Positions 17,220-26,567 of a stretch of 64,000 nt of DNA are shown piece by piece. The notes below the pieces were generated by a model that saw only the letters and a list, made by a program, of their open reading frames with translations, searched no databases and was not told the DNA's origin. This stretch comes from Klugiella xanthotipulae. GTDB lineage: Bacteria; Actinomycetota; Actinomycetes; Actinomycetales; Microbacteriaceae. Where the stretch lies: NCBI RefSeq assembly GCF_006716695.1, contig NZ_VFPN01000001.1:1178001-1242000 (forward strand). Direction: 5' to 3'. Position numbers and translations under genes: made by a program. Each line of letters starts with the position of its first letter. Position 1 is the stretch's first letter.

Positions 17220-18476
17220 ATGCCAGCGCTCAAATTCACCGACCCCGACACCGGACAGCCCAGCCTGCTCAGCCGATTGCTGCTCGGGCTGCTGGGCATC
17301 GCCCTGATGGCGATTAGCGTGCCCATCCACACCGTCCTCTACGGCACCCCCCTCGCCCTCGCGTTTGTGCTCGGAGCCCTGCACTGTGGGGCCCTGCCCC
17401 TGGCCGTGCGGATGCCGCGGCTCGCGGTTGCCCTGTCGCTCACTGCCGTCCTGCTGCTGCAATCGCTCAGCAGCGCATCCGTTGACGGACCCTGGCCGTG
17501 GTCGGTGACCCTGCTGATCACGCAGAGCGCCGTGATCGCGGTGCTCGCCCTCACCGCCCGCTGGTCGGTGGCCATCATGGCCTGGCTGCTGAGCGTTCTG
17601 GTCTCGGCCCTCGTGATCGCCGCCACCATCCCCCGATACCCGGAGGCCGATGGCTCCGTCGCCAACACGGTTGTCTTCACCTGTATCTCGGGGGGTGCCC
17701 TGGGCATCTCCCTTCTCCTGGCGCAGCGACGCAGCATCCGCGCGCAGCTCGTGCACGAGCGGCAGACGACGGCCGCCGAGCAGGCGCGCCGCGAGCTGAT
17801 GGAGGAGCGCAACCGCATCGCCCGCGAACTGCACGACGTGGTCGCCCACGGTATGTCGGTCATCCAGGTGCAGGCCACCTCGGCCCGGTACCGGCTATCC
17901 GGCATGGACGAGACCACGGCCAGCGAGTTTGACGAGATCGGGGCAACCGCCCGCACCGCCCTGACCGAGATGCGGCAGTTGCTGGGCGTGCTGCGCAGCA
18001 CCGACCCGGCCGAGCTGGGCCCACAGCCCTCGCTGCACGACATCCCCGGTCTCGTGGAGTCGAGCAGGAGGGCGGGCAACCCGGTGACGCTCGCGTGGTC
18101 ACCCGACATCACCGCGCACCCCACCCCCGGCCCGGTGGCCCTCGCCGCCTACCGTATTGTGCAGGAGTCCATCAGCAACGTGGTGCGGCACGCGCCCGAG
18201 GCGGAGACCCTCGTTGCCGTTGAACGCGAATCGGGCAGTGTGCGGGTGACGGTACGCAACGAGCCGCCACCGCGACCACCGCTGGCCGACCGCGACCGTG
18301 GCGGGCACGGTCTCGTCGGGATGCGCGAGCGCGTGGCCCTGCTGGGCGGCACGCTGGAACACGGCCCCACCCCCGAGGGCGGGTACCGGGTGTGCGCACT
18401 GCTACCCTCGCCGGACCCCGGAACAGCGCCGGGACGGGAATCCACCACCAACCCCCATTCTCAGGAGAAACCGTGA
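17220..18476 (+). CDS. NarL-type sensor histidine kinase
   Basis: I chose the ATG at 17220 (418 residues); an upstream in-frame GTG at 17154 would add 22 residues without membrane or domain features. The N-terminal half has about five to six membrane segments (about 18-170) with little extracellular sequence, so the signal is probably sensed within the membrane. The HisKA_3 dimerisation domain holds H205 in RIARELHDVVAHGMS. A HATPase domain follows (VQESISNVVRHAPEA, GHGLVGMRERV). The stop overlaps the regulator start by 4 bases (GTGA). Confidence 0.92.
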   Translation: MPALKFTDPDTGQPSLLSRLLLGLLGIALMAISVPIHTVLYGTPLALAFVLGALHCGALPLAVRMPRLAVALSLTAVLLLQSLSSASVDGPWPWSVTLLITQSAVIAVLALTARWSVAIMAWLLSVLVSALVIAATIPRYPEADGSVANTVVFTCISGGALGISLLLAQRRSIRAQLVHERQTTAAEQARRELMEERNRIARELHDVVAHGMSVIQVQATSARYRLSGMDETTASEFDEIGATARTALTEMRQLLGVLRSTDPAELGPQPSLHDIPGLVESSRRAGNPVTLAWSPDITAHPTPGPVALAAYRIVQESISNVVRHAPEAETLVAVERESGSVRVTVRNEPPPRPPLADRDRGGHGLVGMRERVALLGGTLEHGPTPEGGYRVCALLPSPDPGTAPGRESTTNPHSQEKP

Positions 18477-19144
18477 CCATTTCCGTCCTGATTGCCGACG
18501 ACCAGGCCATGGTACGCGCCGGCTTTGCCGCCATTCTCGACGCCCACGAGGGCATCACCGTTGTGGGCCAGGCCTGCGACGGGGCCGAGGCCGTCACCCT
18601 GTCACGCCGACTCCGACCCGATGTGGTGTTGATGGATGTGCGGATGCCCGTCATGAACGGTATCGACGCCACGCGTGAACTCACCCACCCCAGCCGGGGC
18701 GACCACCACACCCCCCTCATCCTCGTGCTCACCACCTTCGACATTGACGAGTACGTGCACGACGCACTGCGGGCCGGGGCAAGTGGTTTCCTGCTGAAGG
18801 ATGCCCTGCCCGAGGATCTCGTGCAGGCCGTACGTGTCATCGCGGCCGGGGAGGCCCTGATCGCGCCGCGCGTGATGAAGCGGCTGATCGAACGGTTCGC
18901 CGAGACCGCACCGACACAGCCTGGCCGCGCGGTCGAGCTCAACGATCTCACCGACCGCGAGCGCGAGGTACTCACACTCGTGGGGCGCGGTCTCTCCAAC
19001 ACCGAGATTGCTGCGCAACTTTTTGTGGCTGAGCAGACCGTCAAAACCCACGTCAGCAAAATCTTCAGCAAGCTGGGACTGCGCGACCGGGTGCAGGCCG
19101 TCGTGCTCGCCTACGACACGGGCCTGGTAGAGCCACACCGGTAG
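18473..19144 (+). CDS. NarL/LuxR-family response regulator
   Basis: The 223-residue protein starts at the GTG overlapping the kinase stop, with AGGAG 6 bases upstream. It has receiver motifs ADDQ (8-11), D55 in VLMDVRMP and K in FLLKDALPED. A LuxR-type helix-turn-helix (about 160-212) follows, with LTDREREVLTLVGRGLSNTE and VKTHVSKIFSKLGLRDR. The target genes are unknown; the adjacent acyltransferase gene with a repeat-rich promoter is the obvious candidate. Confidence 0.94.
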   Translation: MTISVLIADDQAMVRAGFAAILDAHEGITVVGQACDGAEAVTLSRRLRPDVVLMDVRMPVMNGIDATRELTHPSRGDHHTPLILVLTTFDIDEYVHDALRAGASGFLLKDALPEDLVQAVRVIAAGEALIAPRVMKRLIERFAETAPTQPGRAVELNDLTDREREVLTLVGRGLSNTEIAAQLFVAEQTVKTHVSKIFSKLGLRDRVQAVVLAYDTGLVEPHR

Positions 19145-19171
19145 ACGGTGAGACCCCACCGGGGGTGACAT

Positions 19172-19230
19172 CCGGGGTGGCAAAACACCCCCTACCGGGG
19201 TAGGGGTGCACAATCACTCCCCGGGGTGAT
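19172..19230. promoter_or_regulatory. CCGGGGT repeats and palindromes before the acyltransferase gene
   Basis: CCGGGGT occurs at 19172-19178, 19195-19201 and 19221-19227. The second and third sit in imperfect palindromes (about 19186-19207 and 19215-19230). The region is between the NarL-type regulator and the AT3 gene, so it may be an operator, or the first palindrome may act as a terminator. Confidence 0.4.
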
Positions 19231-19299
19231 GGGTCCACCTGCACCGCCGTTTTACTCTTCATGTGCCGACGGACAGGCCGTCGCACCGAGGAGAGCATC

Positions 19300-20658
19300 A
19301 TGACACTGGTTGGTCCGGCCCCCACGCCCACCCAGACGGCAACGCCACGCGCAGCGCCGCCCGCCGGGTCGCACCGCGACCGCAGCATCGACCTGGCCCG
19401 CGCCTTCTGCCTCGTTGTCGTGGTCGCGCTGCACTCCATGATGGTCGGCGTAAGCATCGGCCCGCACGGCCCACTGCTCGAAAACGCCCTCGAAAACCGT
19501 GACTGGTTTGCCCCCGTCAGCTGGGTCGTCCAGGTAATGCCCCTCTTCTTCATCGTGGGCGGATACTCCAGCATCACCCACTGGCGGCGGATGCGCGAGC
19601 GCGGTCACAGCGCGAGCGACTATGTGAGCGCCCGCATTCACCGCCTGCTCACCCCCACACTCGCCGTGATCGCCACGGCCGGCACCAGCCTGCTCGTGAT
19701 GTCGATGAGCGGAGTCCCGGCCGAGATCGTCGCCACCGCCGGCTTCCGCCTCAGCCAGCCGCTCTGGTTCCTGGGTGTCTACGTGCTGTGCTCGGCAGCC
19801 GTGCCGCTGCTCGTGCGCCTGCACGAATCGCGCCCTGTGGCAACCCTGGGCGTCCTGCTCGGCGCCATCGCCGCGGTGGACACCATCCGCTTCATCTCCG
19901 GCATCGAGGCAATCGGGTTCCTCAACCTCCTCTTCGTCTGGCTGTGCGTGCAGCAGCTGGGCTTCTGGCTAGCCGATAACCGCTTCGAGGGGTTGAGCCG
20001 CACCGCACGCATCCAACTCGGGGTGAACGCACTGCTCGCCCTGCTGGTGCTCTCCATCGGCGGCCCCTACTCGCTCGACATGATCGAGAACCTCAACCCG
20101 CCAACCCTGTGCCTGGTACTGCTCGGCCTGGCCCAGCTGTGCGCGTTCACTCTCGTGCGCGACCGCCTGCGGCTGCTCGCCGAACACCCCCGGGCGAAGG
20201 CAATCATGGACGGCATCAACACCCGCTCGATGACCATCTACCTCTGGCATATGCCGGTTCTTCTCGTCTTTGCTGCGATTCTTCTGCTCGCCCAGATCTC
20301 GCTGCCCGCACCCGTGACCGGCGACTGGTGGGCCACCCGCCCGCTGTGGCTGGCAGCCGTGGGCCTGGCCCTCATCCCGGTCGTCCGGCTCACCGGGCGG
20401 CTGGAGAATATGCGGCTCGCGATGCCGTTTCTTGGCACCTCGACCCCCGTGCGTGTGCGCACCGGGATTGCCGTGCTGCTGGGAGCCGGCGGCGTCCTCG
20501 TCCTGCTCGTGACGGGTCTGTCCCTGGTTGGCATTGGCATCGCACTCGTGATGATGACGAGTGCCGTGCTACTGGCCACGCTGCGCCTCGCGGCTGCCCG
20601 TGCACCCGCCCGAGCGGCCACGCAGATATATGCTGACGGCCGTATCCACCGTCACTAG
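19300..20658 (+). CDS. Acyltransferase-3 family membrane protein
   Basis: The 452-residue integral membrane protein has about ten hydrophobic segments. The AT3 signature is near the N-terminus: DRSIDLARAFCLVVVVALHSMM, with the conserved R/H pair expected in acyl transfer, then VSWVVQVMPLFFIVGGYSS. Such proteins O-acetylate or acylate surface glycans and lipids. The ATG at 19300 has GAGGAG 7 bases upstream; the in-frame ATG at 19261 lacks an SD. It lies just downstream of the NarL-type system. Confidence 0.88.
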   Translation: MTLVGPAPTPTQTATPRAAPPAGSHRDRSIDLARAFCLVVVVALHSMMVGVSIGPHGPLLENALENRDWFAPVSWVVQVMPLFFIVGGYSSITHWRRMRERGHSASDYVSARIHRLLTPTLAVIATAGTSLLVMSMSGVPAEIVATAGFRLSQPLWFLGVYVLCSAAVPLLVRLHESRPVATLGVLLGAIAAVDTIRFISGIEAIGFLNLLFVWLCVQQLGFWLADNRFEGLSRTARIQLGVNALLALLVLSIGGPYSLDMIENLNPPTLCLVLLGLAQLCAFTLVRDRLRLLAEHPRAKAIMDGINTRSMTIYLWHMPVLLVFAAILLLAQISLPAPVTGDWWATRPLWLAAVGLALIPVVRLTGRLENMRLAMPFLGTSTPVRVRTGIAVLLGAGGVLVLLVTGLSLVGIGIALVMMTSAVLLATLRLAAARAPARAATQIYADGRIHRH

Positions 20659-20751
20659 AATGGGCCGAACACTGTCGTTATGGAACCATCTCCCGGTGTG
20701 CTCGTTCACTGTCACGCACCACGGCCGGATGCCATAAGAAATGAGGACCCG

Positions 20752-22452
20752 GTGAACCGGTACGAACACAAGCCCTGGCTCGCCTCCTACGCCGAAGGCG
20801 TTCCACCCGAAATTGAGACGCCCACTCAATCCCTCGTGGATATGCTGGATGACTCAATCACCCGGTTCCGCCACCGAGTCGCCCTCGAATTTTTTGGTGC
20901 CACCACCACCTACGCCGAGCTCGGCGATCAGGTAGCCCGTGCGGCCGAAGGCCTCCGCCGGGTGGGGGTCGCTCCCGGTGACCGCGTGGCGATTGTGCTC
21001 CCCAACTGTCCGCAACACGTCGTCGCCTTCTACGCGGCCCTGCGCGTCGGTGCCATCGTGATTGAGCACAACCCGCTGTACACCGCGCGCGAGCTACGCC
21101 ACCAGTTTGAAGACCACGGTGCCCGAGTGGCGATTGTCTGGGACAAGGTGCACGATACCGTGAGTGATTTCCCGGCGGATATCCCCATCGATCACCTCAT
21201 CTCGGTCACCCTGCCGGAAGCCCTGCCTCTGGGTAAACGCCTCGCCCTGCGGCTGCCCGTGCCCCGAGCCCGTCAGACCCGAGCGGCGATGACCGCCACC
21301 CCCTCGGCCCGCCGCGTTTTCACCTGGAAAACCCTGCTCAAGAACCGCCGCATCGCCAAGCGCTACGTGCGACCCGGTGTGGGTGATATTGCGCTCTTGC
21401 AGTACACGAGCGGAACGACCGGGACACCCAAGGGGGCCATCCTCACCCACGGTAACCTGCGAGCCAACGCCATGCAGGGCCAGGCCTGGGTGCCCGGGCT
21501 GCGCGAGGGTGAGGAGACCTTCTACGGTGTGCTCCCCCTCTTTCACGCTTACGGGATGACCCTCTGCCTCACCTACGCGATGGCCATGGGCGCGCGGCTC
21601 GTACTGTTCCCCACGTTTGACGTAGATATGGTGATCGCGGCCACCCGGAAGTCACCGCCCACGTTCCTGCCCGCCGTGCCGCCCATCTACGAGCAGTTAG
21701 CCCGGGCCTCCGAGCGGCGTGGAGTCGATCTCTCGAGCATCCGTTTTGCCATCTCGGGGGCCATGTCGCTGCCGGTGGCCACGGTCGCCCGCTGGGAGGA
21801 GGCCACAGGCGGCCTGCTCGTGGAGGGCTACGGAATGACCGAGGCCTCCCCCATCGCCCTCGGAAACCCCATGGGTGCCACGCGGCGCCCCGGCACCGTG
21901 GGGGTGCCATTTCCGAGCACGGAGATCCGCGTGGTGAACCCCGACGATCCGCACGAGGACCGCAACGCGAACGAATCGGGCGAGTTGCTCGTGCGGGGGC
22001 CTCAGGTATTCCAGGGATACTGGGGGCGCGACAGCGACACCGCGGCCACCCTCCTCCCGGGCGGATGGCTGCGCACGGGGGACATTGTCACGGTATCCGA
22101 GGACGGCTTCGTCACGGTCATTGATCGCGTCAAGGAAATCATCATTACCGGCGGCTTCAATGTGTCCCCCTCCGAGGTCGAGGAGGTGCTCCTCCGTCAC
22201 CCCGATATCGAGGGTGCCGCGGTCGTGGGCCTTCCCCGCACCTCGGGTGGTGAGGATGTTTCGGCCGCGGTGGTACTCCGGGAGGGCACCACATTTGACT
22301 CGGAGGCTCTGCGGGACTTCTGTCGTCAGAACCTCACGGCCTACAAGGTTCCCAAACGCGTCATCGCCGTGAGCGACCTGCCCCGCTCGCTCATCGGCAA
22401 GGTCCTGCGACGCACCGTGCGCGACGAATTGATCGCACTACGCGACTCGTAG
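20752..22452 (+). CDS. fadD: Long-chain fatty-acid-CoA ligase
   Basis: This 566-residue ANL-superfamily enzyme activates fatty acids to acyl-AMP and then acyl-CoA. It has the P-loop YTSGTTGTPKGAILTHGN, VPPIYEQL, the GYGMTEASP motif, the hinge GDIVTVSEDGFVTVIDR and the terminal catalytic lysine region RSLIGKVLRR. I chose the GTG at 20752 (MNRYEHKPW), which has GAGGA 6 bases upstream; an earlier ATG at 20680 would add 24 unlikely residues. Cytosolic; substrate chain length is not visible. Confidence 0.9.
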   Translation: MNRYEHKPWLASYAEGVPPEIETPTQSLVDMLDDSITRFRHRVALEFFGATTTYAELGDQVARAAEGLRRVGVAPGDRVAIVLPNCPQHVVAFYAALRVGAIVIEHNPLYTARELRHQFEDHGARVAIVWDKVHDTVSDFPADIPIDHLISVTLPEALPLGKRLALRLPVPRARQTRAAMTATPSARRVFTWKTLLKNRRIAKRYVRPGVGDIALLQYTSGTTGTPKGAILTHGNLRANAMQGQAWVPGLREGEETFYGVLPLFHAYGMTLCLTYAMAMGARLVLFPTFDVDMVIAATRKSPPTFLPAVPPIYEQLARASERRGVDLSSIRFAISGAMSLPVATVARWEEATGGLLVEGYGMTEASPIALGNPMGATRRPGTVGVPFPSTEIRVVNPDDPHEDRNANESGELLVRGPQVFQGYWGRDSDTAATLLPGGWLRTGDIVTVSEDGFVTVIDRVKEIIITGGFNVSPSEVEEVLLRHPDIEGAAVVGLPRTSGGEDVSAAVVLREGTTFDSEALRDFCRQNLTAYKVPKRVIAVSDLPRSLIGKVLRRTVRDELIALRDS

Positions 22453-22509
22453 GACTCCCCCACCCACACCGTCCGCCACGTTCAGGGGTTCGGGCTACCC
22501 TGGTGGGGG

Positions 22510-22528
22510 CGTGAAACGATTTTTCACG
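22510..22528. repeat. Inverted repeat between fadD and mshA
   Basis: CGTGAAA (22510-22516) and TTTCACG (22522-22528) flank CGATT, 16 bases before the mshA start. It could be an operator or a weak hairpin covering the mshA translation start region. Confidence 0.4.
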
Positions 22529-22543
22529 TAAAACGGAGAAAGG

Positions 22544-23800
22544 GTGGATGCGGTGCCGATAGCTGACAACGCGGGCGTGCGACCGCTCACCGTCAGCCTT
22601 GTTTCGTTCCACACCTCCCCGCTCGACCTGCCCGGGCGGGGCGACGCCGGTGGTCTCAACGTGCAGGTGCTGGCCCTCGCCGACACTCTCACGGCCCGTG
22701 GCCACCGCGTATCCATCCTCACCCGACGCCACGGCCGCGATCAACCCGAACGCGCCCTCACCCCCGGTGGCGCCGAGGTGCTGGCGCTGCCCGCGGGCCC
22801 ACTCGGGCCGCTCCGCAAAGAGCAGCTACCGAAGGTCGTGGCCGAGTTTAGTGACCATCTCGCCGCGCTGCCCACCCCCGACGTCATCCACTCACACTAC
22901 TGGCTCTCGGGGCTCGCGGCGCAGCCCGTGGCCGCAGGTCTCGGCATCCCACACGTACTCAATCTGCACACGGTTGTGGCGCTCAAAGATGAACATCGGG
23001 CTCCCGGCGACAGCCCCGAATCTCCCGAACGCTGCGCCTCCGAGCGGATGCTCACCCGCTCGGGGGATACCGTGGCAGGCAGCGAGCGGGAGCGCGACGC
23101 CATCATCCGGCACTATGGCCCCGCCCCCGAGCGGGTGCACCACATCCCACCCGGTGTGGATACCGACCTGTTCTCCCCCGCGCGAGCAGCGAATTCCCCG
23201 GCCCCACTGCGCGCACTCCCCCACGGCTACCTGGCGGTGCTGGGCCGGGTGCAACCACTCAAGGGCCAGGATCTGGCGATTCGCCTGCTCGCCGCCCTGC
23301 CCGCAGCCGCCCGGCCCGATCTGGTGCTCGCAGGGGAACCGACCCTCGGGCAGGAGGACTACGCGACCGGATTACGTGCCCTCGCCACCTCGCTCGGCGT
23401 GGCCGAGCGGGTACATTTTTTACCCGCGCGCTCCCGGGCAGACGCGGCGGCACTGCTCGCCGGAGCCCGCTTGGCGCTCGTACCCTCGCACTCCGAAACG
23501 TTTGGGCTGGTTGCCCTCGAAGCGGCCGCCTCGGGCACACCCGTGCTGGCGCAGCGCACCACGGGTCTTATCGAGTCAATATCGGATGGTGAGAGCGGTA
23601 TCCTCTGCGACGGCCGGGACCCGGAGACGTGGGCCCGAGAGGCCGCGAGGCTTCTGGATGACCCGACTCGGCTGGATGGACTCTCCCGCAGCGCCCGCGA
23701 CTGGGCCCACAACCATTCCTGGGAGGCGCACGCCGCACGAGTGGAAGATCTTTACGCGCGACTAGCGGGTGCGACAACTTCTCCGGTCGCTCGCATCTGA
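22544..23800 (+). CDS. mshA: D-inositol-3-phosphate glycosyltransferase (mycothiol step 1)
   Basis: The 418-residue GT4 enzyme joins GlcNAc from UDP-GlcNAc to inositol phosphate, the first step of mycothiol synthesis. The MshA-type N-terminus is clear: SFHTSPLDLPGRGDAGGLNVQV, then VIHSHYWLSG. The HHIPPGVDTDLFSP segment and the C-terminal E(x7)E in PSHSETFGLVALEAAASGTPV fit as well. mshB, the deacetylase for the next step, lies about 7 kb away at 31.1-31.8 kb. Start is GTG with GGAGAAAGG directly upstream. A related GT4 of other specificity cannot be fully excluded. Confidence 0.82.
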   Translation: MDAVPIADNAGVRPLTVSLVSFHTSPLDLPGRGDAGGLNVQVLALADTLTARGHRVSILTRRHGRDQPERALTPGGAEVLALPAGPLGPLRKEQLPKVVAEFSDHLAALPTPDVIHSHYWLSGLAAQPVAAGLGIPHVLNLHTVVALKDEHRAPGDSPESPERCASERMLTRSGDTVAGSERERDAIIRHYGPAPERVHHIPPGVDTDLFSPARAANSPAPLRALPHGYLAVLGRVQPLKGQDLAIRLLAALPAAARPDLVLAGEPTLGQEDYATGLRALATSLGVAERVHFLPARSRADAAALLAGARLALVPSHSETFGLVALEAAASGTPVLAQRTTGLIESISDGESGILCDGRDPETWAREAARLLDDPTRLDGLSRSARDWAHNHSWEAHAARVEDLYARLAGATTSPVARI

Positions 23801-23854
23801 CTGCCGCTGGGGGCCTCCTCCTTGTCTGCTCAGTTGTTGTCAGGTTGTTCGTGG

Positions 23855-25183
23855 TTAGTGGTGCCACCATCGTTTTTTGGGTGTGGGTTTGTTGCGTTCT
23901 TCTTCGGCGCGGCGTTGTGCTTGCGCGGCTTCATACAGGGGATCACCGGGGACGCGTGAGCCGGCACCGGCTTTAGGTTGCACGAAGGGTTCATCGTCTT
24001 CGAGTCTCGGCGCGATGAGTCCTCGTGTGGTGGGTCGTTTTTTCTCTCCTGATCCGCTACCGGCCGGGGCGCCGCCCATCATGCCCATCCCACCACGAGC
24101 ACCACCCGTGCCCGTGGGGGTCGTGCTCGCGGGTGCGGGTTTGAGTCCTGTACCGCCCGGGGTGTTACCACCACCCAGGACCACACCGCCGCCGCCCAGG
24201 CCGCCCGTGCTGAGTTTCGCGGCCCCTACGGCTACTCCCGCACCCGCGATACCCCCGAGGACACCGCCGGTACCGTTCCCTAAACCGCCCGTGGTACCGC
24301 CACCAGAACCACTGCCGTCATCCGCGGACGTGTCTCCGGGATAGTACGGAGACTCAGGATCCCACACGATTCCATCACCCGGCAGCGTACCACCACCGCC
24401 ACCACCGCCACCGCCGTCACCGGGGCCGGTACCGCCACCACCGCCCGGGCCACCACCGCCGTCACCGGGGCCGGTACCACCGCCACCGCCCGGGCCACCA
24501 CCGCCGCCGCCGGGGGGTGTTATGCCCGGGACCGTGGAACCCGGGCCTGGGAAAACCGGGCCCCCACCACCGGGTGTTTCAAGACCACCGGTCCTACCCC
24601 GTTCAAGCGGGTCCGGATAGTCATACTCCGGCGGAACATCACTACCCGCTTCAGGCTTCTGGTAGCCCTCTCCTGGCCACAGCTCCTTCACGCTGCTTGT
24701 GATGCGTTGGGCGATGATTTGTGTAGCGGAAGCGAGTTCTTTGACGGCTTTCTGTGCTTCCTGTTCACGCTGAGCCGCAAGAGCAGACTCGGCAGTCACG
24801 ATACCGGCCGCGCTGATAATCGTGCCCAACCCCGGGAGGAGAACCGTTCCTCCCGCGATCACCGCCGCTTTATCCACGGGGCTGAGAGCAATTCCCTGGA
24901 TCTCCTCATACGCATCACGCGCGAAATCAATCAGCATATTCGCCGACTCCACCACACGAGCAATCTCCGCAATAGAACGAGAACTATACGAAAGCTTACG
25001 CCCGTCAACATCGAGCTTGTCGCGCGCGGCATCCGCTGATTTCCCGTCCCACCCCGGGTTACCCGCGACCACTTTCATCGCTGCCGCAGCAGTATCGGCC
25101 ACGGTCGCGATCCGCACAAAATCACTGTTATTCCACTTCGATCGGTACGCCGATTCATACAAGAGTTCTTCGTAGTAGCCCAT
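23855..25183 (-). CDS. Putative T7SS substrate with WxG motif and Gly/Pro-rich region
   Basis: This 442-residue protein starts with a helical WXG100-like part (about 1-110) with the motif PGWDGKSADAARDKL. A hydrophobic hairpin follows (about 115-150, AVIAGGTVLLPGLGTIISAAGIV), then a helix, a very Gly/Pro-rich low-complexity stretch (about 200-320) and a charged C-terminus ending KKRWWHH. The layout recalls EspB/EspE-type or PPE-like T7SS substrates, but no family is certain. The ATG at 25183 is 4 bases after the mycosin stop, with GGAAGGA upstream. The frame runs further upstream through the 9-bp repeat of the mycosin gene, which I treat as spurious. Last gene of the three-gene operon. Confidence 0.72.
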   Translation of the reverse strand: MGYYEELLYESAYRSKWNNSDFVRIATVADTAAAAMKVVAGNPGWDGKSADAARDKLDVDGRKLSYSSRSIAEIARVVESANMLIDFARDAYEEIQGIALSPVDKAAVIAGGTVLLPGLGTIISAAGIVTAESALAAQREQEAQKAVKELASATQIIAQRITSSVKELWPGEGYQKPEAGSDVPPEYDYPDPLERGRTGGLETPGGGGPVFPGPGSTVPGITPPGGGGGGPGGGGGTGPGDGGGGPGGGGGTGPGDGGGGGGGGGTLPGDGIVWDPESPYYPGDTSADDGSGSGGGTTGGLGNGTGGVLGGIAGAGVAVGAAKLSTGGLGGGGVVLGGGNTPGGTGLKPAPASTTPTGTGGARGGMGMMGGAPAGSGSGEKKRPTTRGLIAPRLEDDEPFVQPKAGAGSRVPGDPLYEAAQAQRRAEEERNKPTPKKRWWHH

Positions 25184-25187
25184 ATCG

Positions 25188-26567
25188 CTACAATCCTTCC
25201 GTGGGAGTCGTGGGAGTCGTGGGAGTCGTGGGAGTCGTGGGAGTCGTGGGAGTCGTGGGAGTCGTGGGAGTCGTGGGAGTCGTGGGAGTCGTGGGAGTCG
25301 TGGGAGTCGTGGGAGTCGTTTTTCGTCGGTTTCGAAGGATAAGCACCGTGGTGACCGCTGCAACAACAACCAACCCGCCAACCGCCACCCCACCCCACAG
25401 CAAGAGATCAGGCAGAGTTACCGCACCCGCAGGCGCGGCCGAGGTCGGCTGCGCGGACGCCCCAAAAACATCCTCAAACAACGGAGAACCGAAATCCTTG
25501 TCGAAAAGAGGATTCACATCCGGGTACTGCGTCGGATCAACACGAAGCATATGCTGCAACGACACAGACCCATACCCCCAATACCCAGCGGGATCAAAGA
25601 AAAGATCATGATCCTCACTCCCGGTATTACGAATAAGAGTCTGTAACAACTGGTTTCCCGTGGCCTCTGGATACTTTGATTTCACCAGGGCCAAGAAACC
25701 CGACGTAATCGCGGTCGCCATCGACGTTCCCGAACTCGTCCCAAAACTTGTCCACGAACGATTCAGAGTCAGGATGTCTCCACCGGGACCGACTACGGTC
25801 ACCGCTGGATCCACTTTCGCGGAGTTAGCGACAATCGCACCCGCGGGCGTTTCCGCCTGCAGAGTCACAACGCCATTGAGCGTAGAGAGTCCCGAGGCGG
25901 TGACCAGATCATTCGAGGTCCCCGAAACGAGCACAACCCCCTTCTGCAACGCGTAGGTCACCGCCTGAACCACCGGACGAGTAGCACCCGCTCCGAGTGA
26001 CATGGAAATAATGTCTGCCCCATCATCAACCGCCTGCGTAATCGCCTCAGCCACGCCCACATCACTCAGGTCTTCATCACCGCGATAGCAGTGTATGTAG
26101 GGGTCTTTGCCAAAGTCCACATTCTTAAGCGTTGCCGCGTAGTAGTTGATCTGGGCATCCGGTGCGACGCCGAGGGGTGCCTGCACCCCGGGCGCACCGC
26201 CATCCCCATTACCCGCGATAAACATCGCCATAGCAGTCCCGTGACGGGCCTCCGCCGGGTTACTGCTGGTGGCCGGGGCACGCGTCCCGGGGTTATCAAG
26301 GGTTCCACAGTAAGACGGTTCACGCACCGTGATATTCGCGTCCGCGAGAGCGGGCATCTCACGATACAAAGGCGAGTCAATAATAGCGATCGTGACACCC
26401 TGCCCCGTGAACCCACTGTCATGAGCCTCTTGCACACCATAATTGTCGTAGTACCAGAGCCCGGGAGTGCCCTCCGCCGCAGCCGGGACAAGCCCCACAC
26501 CCCCCAGCACCGCGACCACAACCCCGGCACCAAACACCCGCACCCCCACCCTCCAGGGGCGGGTCAC
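25188..26567 (-). CDS. Mycosin-like subtilisin protease of type VII secretion
   Basis: The 459-residue S8 protease is exported and membrane-anchored. It has a signal peptide (1-31), a catalytic triad D64 (IAIIDSP), H109 (ARHGTAMAMF) and S282 (GTSSGTSMATAI), and the oxyanion asparagine N219 in SGTSND. One membrane segment lies at about 387-412, and the cytoplasmic tail is almost wholly Thr-Thr-Pro repeats. Domain order matches MycP mycosins of ESX systems, with a catalytic domain on the outer face. Its GTG start overlaps the stop of the upstream WXG-like gene by 4 bases. Unlike a typical ESX locus, no EccB, EccC, EccD or EccE gene is in the window. Confidence 0.88.
   Translation of the reverse strand: MTRPWRVGVRVFGAGVVVAVLGGVGLVPAAAEGTPGLWYYDNYGVQEAHDSGFTGQGVTIAIIDSPLYREMPALADANITVREPSYCGTLDNPGTRAPATSSNPAEARHGTAMAMFIAGNGDGGAPGVQAPLGVAPDAQINYYAATLKNVDFGKDPYIHCYRGDEDLSDVGVAEAITQAVDDGADIISMSLGAGATRPVVQAVTYALQKGVVLVSGTSNDLVTASGLSTLNGVVTLQAETPAGAIVANSAKVDPAVTVVGPGGDILTLNRSWTSFGTSSGTSMATAITSGFLALVKSKYPEATGNQLLQTLIRNTGSEDHDLFFDPAGYWGYGSVSLQHMLRVDPTQYPDVNPLFDKDFGSPLFEDVFGASAQPTSAAPAGAVTLPDLLLWGGVAVGGLVVVAAVTTVLILRNRRKTTPTTPTTPTTPTTPTTPTTPTTPTTPTTPTTPTTPTTPTEGL
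25201..25319. repeat. 9-bp tandem repeat, about 13 copies
   Basis: The unit GGGAGTCGT is repeated about 13 times without variation. It lies inside the 3' end of the mycosin-like gene, where the minus strand encodes (TTP)n. Length changes would keep the frame, so copy number can vary the cytoplasmic tail without knocking out the protein. Confidence 0.95.

Noticed and set aside
25201-25319. Possible CRISPR array
   Set aside because: The repeats are 9 bp and directly adjacent without spacers, and no cas genes are present.
25075-25398. Minus-strand frame with SHD repeats, and the LPR-repeat extension of the frame at 23855-25393
   Set aside because: Both are other-frame readings of the 9-bp repeat in the mycosin gene. 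The ATG at 25183 with its own SD gives the sensible start for the downstream gene.
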